Below are positions 39,075-49,103 of a stretch of DNA of 64,000 bases, one piece after another. Numbering within the stretch: position 1 is the first letter of the stretch; the number at the start of each line of letters is the position of its first letter. The notes under the pieces are model-generated. The model was not told the origin of the DNA. It did no database searches and saw only the letters and a list, made by a program, of their open reading frames with translations. Origin of the DNA: Rheinheimera faecalis (GTDB lineage Bacteria; Pseudomonadota; Gammaproteobacteria; Enterobacterales; Alteromonadaceae); contig NZ_JAJOYT010000006.1 of the NCBI RefSeq assembly GCF_021290965.1, positions 124,001-188,000 on the forward strand, given 5' to 3'. The translations under genes and the position numbers were made by a program.

Positions 39075-41894
39075 ATGATTAAAAAGCTGATTCTGTTGTT
39101 TGTATTACTTATAGGCTGTACTGCTCAGGCTCAAAACTCTGTAGCCGTCAGTCCCCTTCCTGCATCGCTTAAAATAGGCATCTCCAGCGATACCTATCCT
39201 TATATGTTCATTGACGAGCAGGGACAGTCCTCCGGCCTGGTCGTGGACTATTGGCGGGAAGTTGCCAGAAAAGCAGGTGTGGAGGTCGAATTTATTGCGG
39301 CAGACTGGGCAGATACGTTAAGCATGCTGGATTCCGGTGCCATCGATTTACATGGTGGCCTTGGCCGTACCGCTGATCGTGAACAGCAGTATCTGTTAGG
39401 CCAGAGCTATCTGGATATCTTCAGCAATGTGTTTGTGCATCGTGATTTAACCGGAGTACATAATTTATCTGACTTAAAGCCTCATCTGGTGGGAGTGGTT
39501 GAGCGATCAACCCATATTGATAGCCTGACACAGCAACAAGCCGACCTGGTGCTAAAACGCTATTCGTCAGTCTCGCAGATGTACGACTCGGCATTAAGGG
39601 GCGAAATTAAGGCCTTTACCGGACTGGACAGATTACCTCCCCGTTACGCTGACTACTCACAACTGATGGCTATGTACCCGGTCTATAAAAAAGTGCCGGT
39701 ACGGAAAATTGAACTGACTTTTGCTGTCAGGAAGGATCAACCGCTGCTGTTACAGGCCTTAGTAAAAGCTACAGCTGAGGTTGAGCTGGCTTTCAGAGAT
39801 CAGTTGGAACGGCAGTGGCTTAGTGTAGATACCGATCCTGATACCTTATTAATTGGGGTTTCGATCGGAAATCAGCCTTATATGCATGTCAGTTCTATTG
39901 GGGATGTGCAGGGAATTTTTGTTGATTTATGGCGTTTATGGTCGAAGAAAACCGGCATAGCAGTGAGCTTCGTGCCTAATCAGTCTGAAGACTCCTTAGC
40001 TTATTTACGCAAAGGCCGTATTGACGTACAAATGGCGCAGGTCGAAAACGCCGAAAAGTTTGCAGGTTTAAAGCCTGCTTATCATTTATATAACATTTAT
40101 TCCTCGCTGTTCTATGACAGCGCGTCAGACCTGACAGACCCAGCTCAACTGAAAAATGCCACTTTGGGCTTGTTGCACACAGCCAGCTTCCGTCCGCAGT
40201 TACAGCAGCAGTTTCCGGACGCAAAAATCAAAGTTTTTGCTACTGTGGACCAGATGATTGAAGCTGTATTAAAAAAGCAGCTGACTGGTTTTTTAGCTTC
40301 CGATGTCATCACACGGGAGCGTTTGGTGCAAAGCAGTAGTCAGGGTAGTTTTAAATTATTTCCCGGCATTCGTTATGAATCGGCGGTGTATTCATTGATC
40401 CGCACCGGCGAAGATGATTTGTATCAAAATATCCAACAAGGATTTTCTCAAATCAGTCTGGATGAAATGGTCAGGATTGAAAACCGTTGGCTAAGTAAAG
40501 AGGCCGGGGCTTATTTTCAGACCTTCCGTGACAAAGTGCCATTAACTACAGCTGAGCGGCAGTGGTTAAATCAGCATCAGCAGATCCGTGTTGGCGTCAT
40601 GAGCGATTGGCGTCCTGTGGAGTTTGTGGATGACAAAGGTGAAGCTCAGGGTATTACCGCGGACGTACTGAAATTGTTGAATCAACGATTAGATGTACAG
40701 TTTGTTCCGACACCTTACAACGACTGGGATCTGCTGCTGCAAGATTATAAAAGCGGGAAGTTGCAGATGGTGGCAAATATTTCTGACTTACCAGAGCGAC
40801 GCAGTTTCAGTTTTTTTAGTCTGGATTACTGGACTTTACAGTGGATTATGATAGGCAAACATGATGCTGAATTTGCCGCCAAAGTGGCTCTGATGCCAGC
40901 TCAGCGTATTGCCATCATGCGTGAATATCAGTTTGTAAAACAGTTAAAAAAAGATTTTCCGCAGCACCAGGTGATAGAAGTCGACAGCTTAAACCAGGGT
41001 CTGGAAATGGTGGTGGCTGGCAGGGCGGACTTTGTGTTGGATACTGTGGTGGCCTCAGGTATAGCAATGCGTGACCCACGTTATGTCAATTTGCGTGCTT
41101 ATTTACCAACAGATTTACCTGTGTATCCCTCTTATTTTGGCGTGCATAAAGATTTGCCGGAATTATTAGTGATCCTCAATAAAGGCATCAAAACCATTAA
41201 CGATACTGACAGGAAAAACCTGCAGGATAAGTGGTTGAATCTGGAGATTAAACAAGGGCTTGATCAGAATAGAGTTTTTACCCTGGTGCTACAAATCGCA
41301 GGTTTGTCTCTGGTTGTGATCATTGGCTTTTTGATCTGGAACTTTTCGTTGCGTCGTGAAGTCAATCTGCGCCGTAAAGTGGAAGAAAAGATGCGATTTA
41401 TGGCGGGGCACGATGATTTAACTCAGCTACCAAACCGCAGCTTGCTGATTGAACGTCTGCAAACGGCATTGCATCAGCACGCCCGTCATAACGAAATGTT
41501 AGCCTTGATGTTTATTGATTTAGACGGTTTTAAGCAGGTGAATGACCAACATGGCCATGATCTGGGCGATGAAATGCTGGTGAAGTTGTCGGCTTTGTTA
41601 AGTCATTGTGTCAGAAAAACCGATACTGTGGCCCGTTTTGGCGGTGACGAGTTTGTTATTTTATTAACAGGGTTGGTCGACAGAGATGATGCAGCCATAG
41701 TGGCTGAAAAGATTTTACTTTATCTGCAAGAACCGCTGATGTTGTCTGCCTGTCAGGCTACAGTTGGAGCCAGTATAGGTATTGCCATATACCCGCATGA
41801 TGGTACAGATGCGGCAACTTTATTAAAGTCTGCCGACAAGTTGATGTATCAGGTGAAACAGCAAGGCAAAAGCCAATATAGGTTCAGTCGCTAG
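39075..41894 (+). CDS. Diguanylate cyclase with three periplasmic solute-binding domains
   Basis: 939 residues. An N-terminal export signal comes first (its LLIGC could be a lipobox, or cleavage may follow AQA). Three consecutive SBP_bac_3-like domains follow (about 30-255, 262-480 and 505-725), then one membrane span (734-757) and a cytoplasmic GGDEF domain. The active site is GGDEF at 856-860, and an inhibitory RxxD site (RKTD, 847-850) stands five residues before it. It probably makes c-di-GMP in response to small polar ligands such as amino acids. No EAL domain. It stands alone. Confidence 0.92.
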   Translation: MIKKLILLFVLLIGCTAQAQNSVAVSPLPASLKIGISSDTYPYMFIDEQGQSSGLVVDYWREVARKAGVEVEFIAADWADTLSMLDSGAIDLHGGLGRTADREQQYLLGQSYLDIFSNVFVHRDLTGVHNLSDLKPHLVGVVERSTHIDSLTQQQADLVLKRYSSVSQMYDSALRGEIKAFTGLDRLPPRYADYSQLMAMYPVYKKVPVRKIELTFAVRKDQPLLLQALVKATAEVELAFRDQLERQWLSVDTDPDTLLIGVSIGNQPYMHVSSIGDVQGIFVDLWRLWSKKTGIAVSFVPNQSEDSLAYLRKGRIDVQMAQVENAEKFAGLKPAYHLYNIYSSLFYDSASDLTDPAQLKNATLGLLHTASFRPQLQQQFPDAKIKVFATVDQMIEAVLKKQLTGFLASDVITRERLVQSSSQGSFKLFPGIRYESAVYSLIRTGEDDLYQNIQQGFSQISLDEMVRIENRWLSKEAGAYFQTFRDKVPLTTAERQWLNQHQQIRVGVMSDWRPVEFVDDKGEAQGITADVLKLLNQRLDVQFVPTPYNDWDLLLQDYKSGKLQMVANISDLPERRSFSFFSLDYWTLQWIMIGKHDAEFAAKVALMPAQRIAIMREYQFVKQLKKDFPQHQVIEVDSLNQGLEMVVAGRADFVLDTVVASGIAMRDPRYVNLRAYLPTDLPVYPSYFGVHKDLPELLVILNKGIKTINDTDRKNLQDKWLNLEIKQGLDQNRVFTLVLQIAGLSLVVIIGFLIWNFSLRREVNLRRKVEEKMRFMAGHDDLTQLPNRSLLIERLQTALHQHARHNEMLALMFIDLDGFKQVNDQHGHDLGDEMLVKLSALLSHCVRKTDTVARFGGDEFVILLTGLVDRDDAAIVAEKILLYLQEPLMLSACQATVGASIGIAIYPHDGTDAATLLKSADKLMYQVKQQGKSQYRFSR

Positions 41895-41968
41895 TCCTCA
41901 TTTGGCAAGTAACGCACTGCTCCGGCAAATAAAATTCGACATCGGAACATCAACAGGCTCTAAGGGCA

Positions 41969-41996
41969 GTGACATTAATCGTCTTTTCTATATAAT
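41969..41996 (+). promoter_or_regulatory. Predicted aspS promoter
   Basis: GTGACA (41969-41974), a 16-base spacer and a perfect TATAAT (41991-41996), followed by TAGCGC; about 50 bases before the start codon. Confidence 0.6.
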
Positions 41997-42046
41997 TAGC
42001 GCTCATTTTCGCAGGCAGATTACAGTTCGACTGAAAGGATAAGTTA

Positions 42047-43822
42047 ATGCGTAGCCATTATTGCGGTTCATTAAAGGCAGAAAACATTGGTCAACAGGTT
42101 TCATTATGTGGTTGGGTTAACCGCCGTCGTGATTTAGGTGGTTTGATTTTTATTGACCTGCGCGACCGCGAAGGCCTGGTTCAGGTATTTTTTGATCCTG
42201 AACTCACTGACTTATTCACTCAGGCTGCCGATTTACGCAATGAATATTGTGTGCAATTAACTGGTACTGTGCGTGCCCGTCCTGAATCTCAAATTAATAG
42301 CGAGATGGCTACAGGTGAAGTGGAAGTTTATGCCTCCAGCCTGACGATCCTGAATAAATCAGCGCCTATTCCACTGGATCCAAACCAGAACAACAGTGAA
42401 GAGCAACGCTTAAAATACCGTTATATTGATTTACGCCGTCCTTTGATGAGCGACCGTTTAAAGTTCCGCGCTAAAGTGACCAGCTTTGTACGTAACTTTA
42501 TGGACAGTCAAGGCTTTTTAGACGTTGAAACGCCGATTCTGACCAAAGCCACTCCAGAAGGTGCCCGTGACTATTTAGTGCCAAGCCGCACACACAAAGG
42601 TCAGTTTTTCGCTTTGCCACAATCACCTCAGCTGTTTAAACAATTGCTGATGATGGCTGGCCTGGACCGCTATTACCAAATCGTTAAATGTTTCCGTGAC
42701 GAAGATTTACGTGCTGACCGCCAGCCGGAATTTACTCAGATTGATATCGAAACGTCGTTCATGACCTCAGAGCAAGTGATGGAAGTCACAGAGCAGATGG
42801 TGCATCAGATGTTCCTTGAGCTTTTGAATGTCGATTTGGGTAAAATGCCACGTATGACTTATAACGAAGCCATGCGTTTATATGGCTCAGACAAACCAGA
42901 CCTGCGTAACCCAATGCAGTTTGTTGATGTCGCTGACTTAGTAAAAGACGTAGAATTTAAAGTATTCTCAGGTCCTGCCAACGACAACAAAGGCCGTGTT
43001 GTTGCGTTAAAAGTACCAGGTGCTGCTGAAAAAGTGTCGCGTAAAGACATCGACAATTACACAGCTTTTGTTGGCATTTACGGCGCTAAAGGTCTGGCCT
43101 GGTTAAAAGTAAATGATATTAATGCCGGCGCTGAGGGCATTCAGTCTCCTGTTGCCAAGTTTTTAACACCTGAAATTATCAGCGAAATTTTAAGCCGCAC
43201 TCAGGCCACTACAGGCGATTTAATTTTCTTTGGTGCTGACAGCTACAAAGTGGTCTGTGAAGCTATGGGCGCGTTGCGTCTGAAGTTAGGTGAAGATTTA
43301 GGCTTAACAGTGCAGGGCTGGAAACCATTGTGGGTTGTGGACTTCCCAATGTTTGAAGAAAACGATGATGGCAGTTTCTCTGCTGTACACCATCCGTTTA
43401 CCTCACCTTTGGACACGGCTGAGTTTTTGGCCACCGAAATGGATAAACTGGATCACAGAGCGCTGTTATCCAACGCCTACGACATGGTACTCAATGGTAC
43501 TGAGTTAGGTGGTGGTTCAGTACGTATCCACACCCCGGATGTGCAGGCCAAAGTATTTCAGTTACTGGGGATCAGTGACGAAGAAGCCGCTGAGAAATTT
43601 GGTTTCTTACTGGAAGCCTTACGTTATGGCGCGCCGCCACATGCAGGTTTAGCTTTTGGTTTAGACCGTCTGGTGATGTTGATGACAGGGGCTACTTCTA
43701 TTCGTGATGTGATGGCATTCCCAAAAACAGCCACTGCAGCTTGTCCTCTGACTGATGCACCAGGCGAAGCCAATCCGGCTCAACTGGCCGAGCTGGGTAT
43801 TCAGGTCGTGAAAAAACAGTAA
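42047..43822 (+). CDS. aspS: Aspartyl-tRNA synthetase
   Basis: 591 residues, class IIb synthetase: N-terminal OB-fold anticodon-binding domain (about 1-110), catalytic core with [18 protein letters not shown] (motif 2) and [13 protein letters not shown] (motif 3), plus the bacterial GAD insertion (about 285-420). Length is as in E. coli (590). A terminator separates it from yebC. Confidence 0.97.
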   Translation: MRSHYCGSLKAENIGQQVSLCGWVNRRRDLGGLIFIDLRDREGLVQVFFDPELTDLFTQAADLRNEYCVQLTGTVRARPESQINSEMATGEVEVYASSLTILNKSAPIPLDPNQNNSEEQRLKYRYIDLRRPLMSDRLKFRAKVTSFVRNFMDSQGFLDVETPILTKATPEGARDYLVPSRTHKGQFFALPQSPQLFKQLLMMAGLDRYYQIVKCFRDEDLRADRQPEFTQIDIETSFMTSEQVMEVTEQMVHQMFLELLNVDLGKMPRMTYNEAMRLYGSDKPDLRNPMQFVDVADLVKDVEFKVFSGPANDNKGRVVALKVPGAAEKVSRKDIDNYTAFVGIYGAKGLAWLKVNDINAGAEGIQSPVAKFLTPEIISEILSRTQATTGDLIFFGADSYKVVCEAMGALRLKLGEDLGLTVQGWKPLWVVDFPMFEENDDGSFSAVHHPFTSPLDTAEFLATEMDKLDHRALLSNAYDMVLNGTELGGGSVRIHTPDVQAKVFQLLGISDEEAAEKFGFLLEALRYGAPPHAGLAFGLDRLVMLMTGATSIRDVMAFPKTATAACPLTDAPGEANPAQLAELGIQVVKKQ

Positions 43823-43885
43823 GAACTCTGTTTCGAACTGTCGAAGCAACGGTGTTCTGGTGTTTTAATGATATTTAACTATCAG

Positions 43886-43911
43886 GAAGCGGCTTTAGCC
43901 GCTTCTTTTTT
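43886..43911 (+). terminator. Terminator of aspS
   Basis: GAAGCGGC-TTTA-GCCGCTTC with a six-T tail. Confidence 0.85.
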
Positions 43912-43925
43912 CATGGAGTATGCAC

Positions 43926-44666
43926 ATGGCTGGTCATAGTAAATGGGCTAACATGAAGCACCGCAAGGCTCGTCAGGATGCCAAGCGGGTCAAGATTTTT
44001 ACCAAACTTATTCGTGAGCTGACAGTGTCAGCCCGTATCAGCCCTGACGTCGATGCCAACCCACGTTTACGTACAGCAGTAGCCAAAGCACTTCTGAATA
44101 ATATGACCCGGGATGCGATAGACCGTGCTATTAAACGGGGTGCCGGTGAGCAGGATGGCAGCAATTATGAAGAGCTGGTGTATGAAGGCTACGGCCCTTG
44201 TGGTGTCGCTATAGTGGTAGAAACCCTGACCGACAACCATAAACGTACAGTGGCGGATGTTCGTAGCGCTTTCACCAAATATGGCAATATGGGCACTGCA
44301 GGTTCTGTCAGCTATTTATTCAGCAAAAAAGGCATCATCTCTTTTGCACCTGGTTTATCTGAAGATCAGGTGCTGGACATAGCCCTTGAAGCTGGTGCTG
44401 AAGATGTGGTTAGTCATGAGGATGGCAGCATTGAAGTCATCACCAGCCCAGATAGTTTTAACGATGTACGTGAAGCCTTAGAGGCCGCAAAGTTAGTGGC
44501 GGACGACGCTGAAATTACCATGGTGCCTTCTGTCAAAGCTGAGGTGGACGCAGAGCATGTGGTGAAGTTTTTTAAACTCATTGACATGCTGGAAGATTTC
44601 GACGATGTGCAAAACGTCTACCACAATGCTGACATTGCGGATGACGTGATGGCGTTAGTGCCTTAA
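43926..44666 (+). CDS. yebC: YebC/PmpR family protein
   Basis: 246 residues from the ATG at 43926 ([15 protein letters not shown]), with GGAG 7 bases upstream; an ATG two codons earlier is too close to it. YebC proteins were described as transcription regulators and more recently as ribosome-associated factors that help at proline stretches (family knowledge). It shares one base with ruvC (TAATG), the conserved yebC-ruvC-ruvA-ruvB order. Confidence 0.96.
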   Translation: MAGHSKWANMKHRKARQDAKRVKIFTKLIRELTVSARISPDVDANPRLRTAVAKALLNNMTRDAIDRAIKRGAGEQDGSNYEELVYEGYGPCGVAIVVETLTDNHKRTVADVRSAFTKYGNMGTAGSVSYLFSKKGIISFAPGLSEDQVLDIALEAGAEDVVSHEDGSIEVITSPDSFNDVREALEAAKLVADDAEITMVPSVKAEVDAEHVVKFFKLIDMLEDFDDVQNVYHNADIADDVMALVP

Positions 44667-45187
44667 TGGCTATTATCCTTGGTATTGACCCCGGCAGCCG
44701 TTTAACGGGTTACGGGGTGGTACGCCAGACAGGGCAGAAATTCGAATACATCGCCAGTGGCTGTATCCGCTTAACGCTAAATGATATACCTGATCGGTTA
44801 AAACAAATTTTTGATGGGGTCAGCGAAATCATTCAGCAAACCCAGCCCGATGTCTTTGCAATAGAGCAGGTGTTTATGGCACGAAACCCAGACTCTGCTT
44901 TAAAACTCGGGCAAGCCCGTGGCGCTGCTATAGTGGCTGCAAAAAATGCGGGTCTTGAAGTGTTTGAATACTCAGCCCGTCAGGTTAAACAGGCTGTGGT
45001 GGGTACAGGCGCTGCTGACAAAACTCAGGTGCAGCATATGATCCGCACCTTACTGAAATTGCCTGGCAATCCGCAAGCCGATGCTGCCGATGCCCTTGCC
45101 GTGGCTATGTGTCACGGGCATACTCACCAAAGTTTATTGCATATGGCAGGGCAGGCCACCAAAACAGTGCGTGGTCGACTGCGCTGA
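44666..45187 (+). CDS. ruvC: Crossover junction endonuclease RuvC
   Basis: 173 residues, RNase H-fold Holliday junction resolvase. The acidic residues are D7 ([12 protein letters not shown]), E in AIEQVF, and the late pair in [12 protein letters not shown]. Length matches E. coli. Its translation is coupled to yebC. Confidence 0.97.
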   Translation: MAIILGIDPGSRLTGYGVVRQTGQKFEYIASGCIRLTLNDIPDRLKQIFDGVSEIIQQTQPDVFAIEQVFMARNPDSALKLGQARGAAIVAAKNAGLEVFEYSARQVKQAVVGTGAADKTQVQHMIRTLLKLPGNPQADAADALAVAMCHGHTHQSLLHMAGQATKTVRGRLR

Positions 45188-45214
45188 TTTTTCTCTATTC
45201 CGGACATCGATACA

Positions 45215-45838
45215 ATGATTGGATTATTACGTGGTGTTATTTTAGAAAAGCAGGCGCCGGATTTACTCATTGATGTGGCTGGTGTGGGGTACGAAGTACA
45301 GCTGCCTTTAACCAGTTTTTATAAATTGCCTGAGGTTGGCAAAGAAGCTGTGATCTATACCCACTTTGTGGTGCGTGAAGATGCACAGCTTTTATATGGT
45401 TTTCACACCAGCACAGAGCGGGCTTTGTTTCGCCAACTGATTAAAGCCAATGGCATAGGGCCTAAGTTAGCTCTTACTATCTTATCCGGTCTGTCAGCCC
45501 AGCAGTTTGTTCGTTGTGTACAACACGACGATATTAGCACGCTAGTGAAATTGCCTGGTGTAGGTAAAAAAACGGCTGAGCGTTTACTGATTGAAATGCG
45601 TGACCGCTTAAAAGACTGGGGGCTGAATATCAGCACTCCTGTCACCGATCATTTAGTGCTTGCCGGCGATGAAGTGGATTCGTTTGAATTGGTAGAAAGT
45701 GCCGAACAGGATGCGATCAGTGCGTTAGTGGCTTTGGGGTATAGTCAGTTACAAGCCAGCAAAGCAGTGCAAAAAATTAAACAAGCCGATATGAGCAGCG
45801 AGCAGCTGATCAAACTCGCGCTGCGCAGTATGATTTAA
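45215..45838 (+). CDS. ruvA: Holliday junction DNA-binding protein RuvA
   Basis: 207 residues: N-terminal OB fold (about 1-63), two helix-hairpin-helix motifs ([35 protein letters not shown]) and a C-terminal RuvB-contact domain (about 160-207). Forms the tetramer that seats RuvB on junctions. Lies 27 bases after ruvC and 23 before ruvB. Confidence 0.97.
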   Translation: MIGLLRGVILEKQAPDLLIDVAGVGYEVQLPLTSFYKLPEVGKEAVIYTHFVVREDAQLLYGFHTSTERALFRQLIKANGIGPKLALTILSGLSAQQFVRCVQHDDISTLVKLPGVGKKTAERLLIEMRDRLKDWGLNISTPVTDHLVLAGDEVDSFELVESAEQDAISALVALGYSQLQASKAVQKIKQADMSSEQLIKLALRSMI

Positions 45839-45861
45839 ACCAGATTTATGCAGGAATACTC

Positions 45862-46872
45862 ATGATAGAAGCCGATCGTCTGATCGATACCAAAGCCAGT
45901 CGTGAAGACGAGCTGATTGACCGTGCCATCCGGCCTAAGTCTCTGGCGGATTACACAGGTCAGTCTCATGTCAAAGAGCAAATGGCGATTTTTATCGAAG
46001 CAGCCCGCGGTCGTGGCGAGCCTTTGGATCATTTACTGATATTCGGCCCGCCGGGTTTAGGTAAAACCACGCTAGCTATGGTGGTCGCCAATGAAATGGG
46101 GGTGAATATTAAAAACACCTCAGGCCCTGTGCTGGAGAAAGCTGGTGATTTAGCGGCGCTTCTTACTAATCTCGAACCCAATGATGTGCTTTTTATCGAT
46201 GAAATCCACCGCTTAAGCCCAGTAGTGGAAGAGATTTTGTATCCCGCTATGGAAGACTATCAGCTGGATATCATGATAGGTGAGGGGCCTGCCGCCCGTT
46301 CTATCAAACTTGAATTACCGCCTTTTACCTTAATAGGCGCCACCACCAGAGCGGGTGCTTTAACTTCACCACTGCGTGATCGCTTTGGCATAGTGCAGCG
46401 TCTGGAGTTTTATAAAGTGGATGAGCTGGCGCAAATCATTTTACGCTCTGCCCATTATCTGAATTTAGAGCTTGAGCTGCCTGCAGCGACTGAGATCGCA
46501 CGCCGCTCCCGTGGCACGCCACGTATCGCTAACCGTCTTTTAAGACGGGTGCGTGATTATGCCCAGGTAAAATCCAGTGGTCTGGTGCCTGTGGAAATAG
46601 CCTCAGCCGCTTTGCATATGGTCGACGTGGACGCCAGTGGTTTTGACTATATGGATCGCAAGTTAATGCTGAGCATCATTGAGAAATTCGGAGGTGGTCC
46701 TGTAGGGCTGGATAACCTGGCTGCAGCTATAGGCGAAGAAAAAGAAACTATCGAAGATGTGATAGAGCCTTTTTTAATTCAGCAAGGTTTTATCCAACGC
46801 ACACCACGAGGCCGAATAGTTTCCCCTGCAGCCTACAAACACTTTGGTTTTGATTTGCCTGAATCTAATTGA
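45862..46872 (+). CDS. ruvB: Holliday junction helicase RuvB
   Basis: 336 residues, AAA+ motor of branch migration. Walker A GPPGLGKT (near 60), Walker [10 protein letters not shown], sensor 1 GATTRAG and the C-terminal winged-helix domain with RTPRGRI. Length is that of E. coli RuvB. Last gene of the ruv cluster; a hairpin follows. Confidence 0.98.
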   Translation: MIEADRLIDTKASREDELIDRAIRPKSLADYTGQSHVKEQMAIFIEAARGRGEPLDHLLIFGPPGLGKTTLAMVVANEMGVNIKNTSGPVLEKAGDLAALLTNLEPNDVLFIDEIHRLSPVVEEILYPAMEDYQLDIMIGEGPAARSIKLELPPFTLIGATTRAGALTSPLRDRFGIVQRLEFYKVDELAQIILRSAHYLNLELELPAATEIARRSRGTPRIANRLLRRVRDYAQVKSSGLVPVEIASAALHMVDVDASGFDYMDRKLMLSIIEKFGGGPVGLDNLAAAIGEEKETIEDVIEPFLIQQGFIQRTPRGRIVSPAAYKHFGFDLPESN

Positions 46873-46925
46873 GGTTCCGTGTGATGCGCTGAGTCATTTC
46901 CCGAGAAATGCCACGGTCTGATTAA

Positions 46926-46948
46926 CAAAAACGCTGGGAGCGTTTTTG
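46926..46948 (+). terminator. Terminator behind ruvB
   Basis: CAAAAACGCT-GGG-AGCGTTTTTG, a 10-bp perfect stem; the T-run is part of the stem, so strength is uncertain. Confidence 0.65.
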
Positions 46949-46964
46949 AACATCGGAGTGCAAC

Positions 46965-47006
46965 GACGATGGCCCGTAGGGTGAGCGCCATGGATGGTGG
47001 CGAATA
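46965..47006. repeat. Interspersed palindromic module (CCATGGATGG type)
   Basis: Contains GGCCCGTAGGGTG then GCGCCATGGATGGTGGCGAATAA. The same layout (GGCCCGCAGGGCC, then a CACCATGGATGGTG palindrome) is found at the end of the tRNA-Ser array near 55276-55310, and a shortened form (GGGCAGGATGCCCGGAATAA) in each array unit. Confidence 0.5.
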
Positions 47007-47179
47007 AAAAAAAGCCCGCTAAATTAGCGGGCGAATGCAACAAGTTGAAGTAAATCTTCAAAATCCAGGGAACATGTTGAGAAGCAACATGACCATCTTC
47101 GAACAGATAATCACATCACCAGTATTCATCACTAAAGTTAGGGCACAAGGGCCGGAACTTTTGCGCTAGCTCAGAACAC
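47003..47179 (-). ncRNA. Candidate structured small RNA (about 175 nt)
   Basis: The minus strand has a complete transcription unit without an ORF. A promoter (47186-47214) predicts a start near 47179. Hairpins follow: AAAGTT/AACTTT with an inner GGC/GCC (47134-47161), CATGTTG/CAACATG (47073-47091), TTGAAG/CTTCAA (47045-47061) and a GCCCGCTAA/TTAGCGGGC terminator (47014-47032) with a nine-T tail. I do not recognise it as 6S, 4.5S, Spot 42, GcvB, GlmZ or a CsrB-type RNA. It is divergent from ybgC and convergent with ruvB. Confidence 0.65.
47004..47032 (-). terminator. Minus-strand terminator of the candidate small RNA
   Basis: GCCCGCTAA / TTAGCGGGC followed on the minus strand by nine T residues. 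The plus-strand side lacks a T-run, so it does not serve ruvB. Confidence 0.85.
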
Positions 47180-47185
47180 GGGGGC

Positions 47186-47214
47186 ATTTTAGGGAGTTAG
47201 TGTATTTACTTCAA
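47186..47214 (-). promoter_or_regulatory. Promoter of the candidate small RNA
   Basis: Minus strand TTGAAG (47209-47214), a 17-base spacer and TAAAAT (47186-47191), then a GCCCCCG discriminator. Confidence 0.65.
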
Positions 47215-47587
47215 ACTAGAAAAATTGAGATTTCAGATTAATTTTTTTAATCTGAATAATTAGTGGTTTTGTGTGAATTTTAATCTTGTTTTGTGACTGA
47301 TATATCGCTAACCCTTGAAAATTAAGGGTAGCTGAACAGGGCTAAAATTTGCTCCGAATTACTATTTTTTGAGCAAAATTTATCTGATTGGTTAAAATGG
47401 TCATTAATCGCTAATTTTTCCCCTTCTATCGTGAACAGGAAACTTTTGATAAATATCTGACCCATAGGTTTTTGCAGTCGTCAGAATGTCATGAAATCAA
47501 AATATTTTTAACTCTGACGAGGTTCGCCCTGTTGAGTTCGGCTGTGGCCTCCAATATCATAGCGGCCAATTTAGGTGACAAAATAAG
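47215..47587 (+). promoter_or_regulatory. Leader region of the ybgC-tol-pal operon
   Basis: This gene-free, AT-rich stretch of 373 bases lies between the small RNA promoter and ybgC. It holds two inverted repeats: TTCAGATTA/TAATCTGAA (47232-47256) and ACCCTT/AAGGGT (47311-47329). A TATCAT box with a GCGGCC discriminator near 47556-47567 could be the -10. No ORF is convincing. Confidence 0.4.
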
Positions 47588-48013
47588 ATGATGTCGCAGG
47601 TATTTGATTTTCCAATCAGAGTATATTACGAAGACACTGATGCCGGTGGCGTAGTATATTATGCTAACTATCTGAAATTCTTTGAAAGAGCCAGGACTGA
47701 ATGGCTTCGAAGCTTAGGGATAGAGCAGGATCTATTGTTAAGTCAGGATATTGGTTTTGTGGTGAAAAGTGTTCAGATGGACAACCACAAGCCTGGACGG
47801 TTTAACCAGCTTTTGTTGGTAAAAAGTGAGATTAAGCAGCTAAAAAAGGCCAGTCTGGTATTTTGGCAGGAAATCTACAACGCAGATGCACAATTGCTTT
47901 GTTCAGCGCAGGTTAGTATTGCTTGCGTAAAACTATCATTAATGAAAGCGAGTGCAATACCTCGCGATGTTTTAGGGGTGTTATCAGGTGACAGGCGGAC
48001 TATCAGTTCTTGA
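47588..48013 (+). CDS. ybgC: Acyl-CoA thioesterase YbgC
   Basis: 141 residues, hotdog-fold thioesterase of the tol-pal operon. The catalytic Asp lies in [26 protein letters not shown], the family signature. E. coli YbgC acts on acyl-CoA and contacts ACP. AGGTG lies about 10 bases before the first ATG; a second ATG follows directly. Its 3' end overlaps tolQ by 26 bases. Confidence 0.95.
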   Translation: MMSQVFDFPIRVYYEDTDAGGVVYYANYLKFFERARTEWLRSLGIEQDLLLSQDIGFVVKSVQMDNHKPGRFNQLLLVKSEIKQLKKASLVFWQEIYNADAQLLCSAQVSIACVKLSLMKASAIPRDVLGVLSGDRRTISS

Positions 48014-48671
48014 TTTAATTCTTCACGCTAGTGTAGTAGTGCAGCTGGTTATGCTGATTTTACTGAGCATGTCTGTGATGTCGTGGGCCATGATCATTCA
48101 GCGCAATAAAGCGCTGAGTACAGCGGTAGAAGAAACCAAACAGTTTGAAGATAAGTTTTGGTCAGGCATTGACCTGTCAAAACTTTACAACGAAGTCAGC
48201 GCCAAAGTGACAGTGACAGGTGTGGAAGCTTTATTTAAGGCGGGGTTCAAAGAATTTGCCCGCTTGCATAAAAGTAGTCGCCAGTCAGGTGCTGTGATGG
48301 AAGGAACTCAACGTGCTATGCGTGTTGGATTATCCCGTGAAGTGGAGCGTCTGGAAACTCATCTACCATTTCTGGCCACTGTAGGCTCAATCAGCCCGTA
48401 TATCGGTTTGTTTGGTACAGTCTGGGGGATCATGAATTCTTTTATCGCTTTAGGTGCTGTACAACAGGCGACTTTAGCTATGGTAGCGCCAGGTATCGCA
48501 GAAGCTTTGATTGCGACCGCTATAGGTTTGTTCGCTGCTATTCCGGCCGTTATTGCGTACAACAAGTTTTCTCATAAAGTAGAGATGCTGGAAAGTGCGT
48601 ACGCTAACTTTGTCGAAGAGTTTGCTAACATTCTGCACCGTCAGGCGATGGCCAGCGGAGAAAACAACTAA
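47988..48671 (+). CDS. tolQ: Tol-Pal system protein TolQ
   Basis: 227 residues from a GTG start inside ybgC (AGGGG 9 bases upstream). Three membrane spans (about 13-35, 130-155, 170-192). With TolR it forms the proton-driven motor of the Tol-Pal system, which keeps the outer membrane drawn in during constriction. The [23 protein letters not shown] block is the MotA/ExbB-type signature. It shares one base with tolR. Confidence 0.96.
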   Translation: MTGGLSVLDLILHASVVVQLVMLILLSMSVMSWAMIIQRNKALSTAVEETKQFEDKFWSGIDLSKLYNEVSAKVTVTGVEALFKAGFKEFARLHKSSRQSGAVMEGTQRAMRVGLSREVERLETHLPFLATVGSISPYIGLFGTVWGIMNSFIALGAVQQATLAMVAPGIAEALIATAIGLFAAIPAVIAYNKFSHKVEMLESAYANFVEEFANILHRQAMASGENN

Positions 48672-49102
48672 TGTACGTCCGTAAAAAACGCCGTATGGTG
48701 GCTGAGATCAACGTCGTTCCTTATATCGACGTGATGTTGGTGCTGCTAATTATCTTTATGGTCACGACGCCGATCATTACGCAAGGCGTTAAAGTGGAAT
48801 TACCTAAATCAGATGCCGAACCTATAGAGCAGATGAAAGACGGTAAAACTCCGCTTGTGGCAACTGTGGATGAAGGTGGTTTGTATTATTTTGAGAAAGA
48901 TGGTTCGAATAAAGGCCCTTTTAATGCTCAGGAAATGCAAATGGAAGTGGCGGGTACTCTGCAGTTAGAGCCTGGTACTCAAGTGATTATTAAAGGTGAT
49001 GGCCGTGTTAACTATGCAGCTATTATCCAGTTATTAAATCTGCTGAAAGACGCGGGCGCCCCTTCCGTTGGTTTAATGACTGACGATGTGGAGCAAAACT
49101 AA
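48671..49102 (+). CDS. tolR: Tol-Pal system protein TolR
   Basis: 143 residues; a single N-terminal membrane span with the proton-carrying Asp (INVVPYIDVMLVLLIIFMVT), then a periplasmic domain. Start overlaps the tolQ stop (TAATG). Confidence 0.96.
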   Translation: MYVRKKRRMVAEINVVPYIDVMLVLLIIFMVTTPIITQGVKVELPKSDAEPIEQMKDGKTPLVATVDEGGLYYFEKDGSNKGPFNAQEMQMEVAGTLQLEPGTQVIIKGDGRVNYAAIIQLLNLLKDAGAPSVGLMTDDVEQN

Positions 49103-49103
49103 G

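Noticed and set aside
47003-47179. 6S, tmRNA, RNase P or 4.5S RNA as identity of the small RNA
   Set aside because: Length or hallmark motifs do not fit (no GGAAGCAGC-type SRP loop, no large open-bubble hairpin, too short for tmRNA or RNase P).
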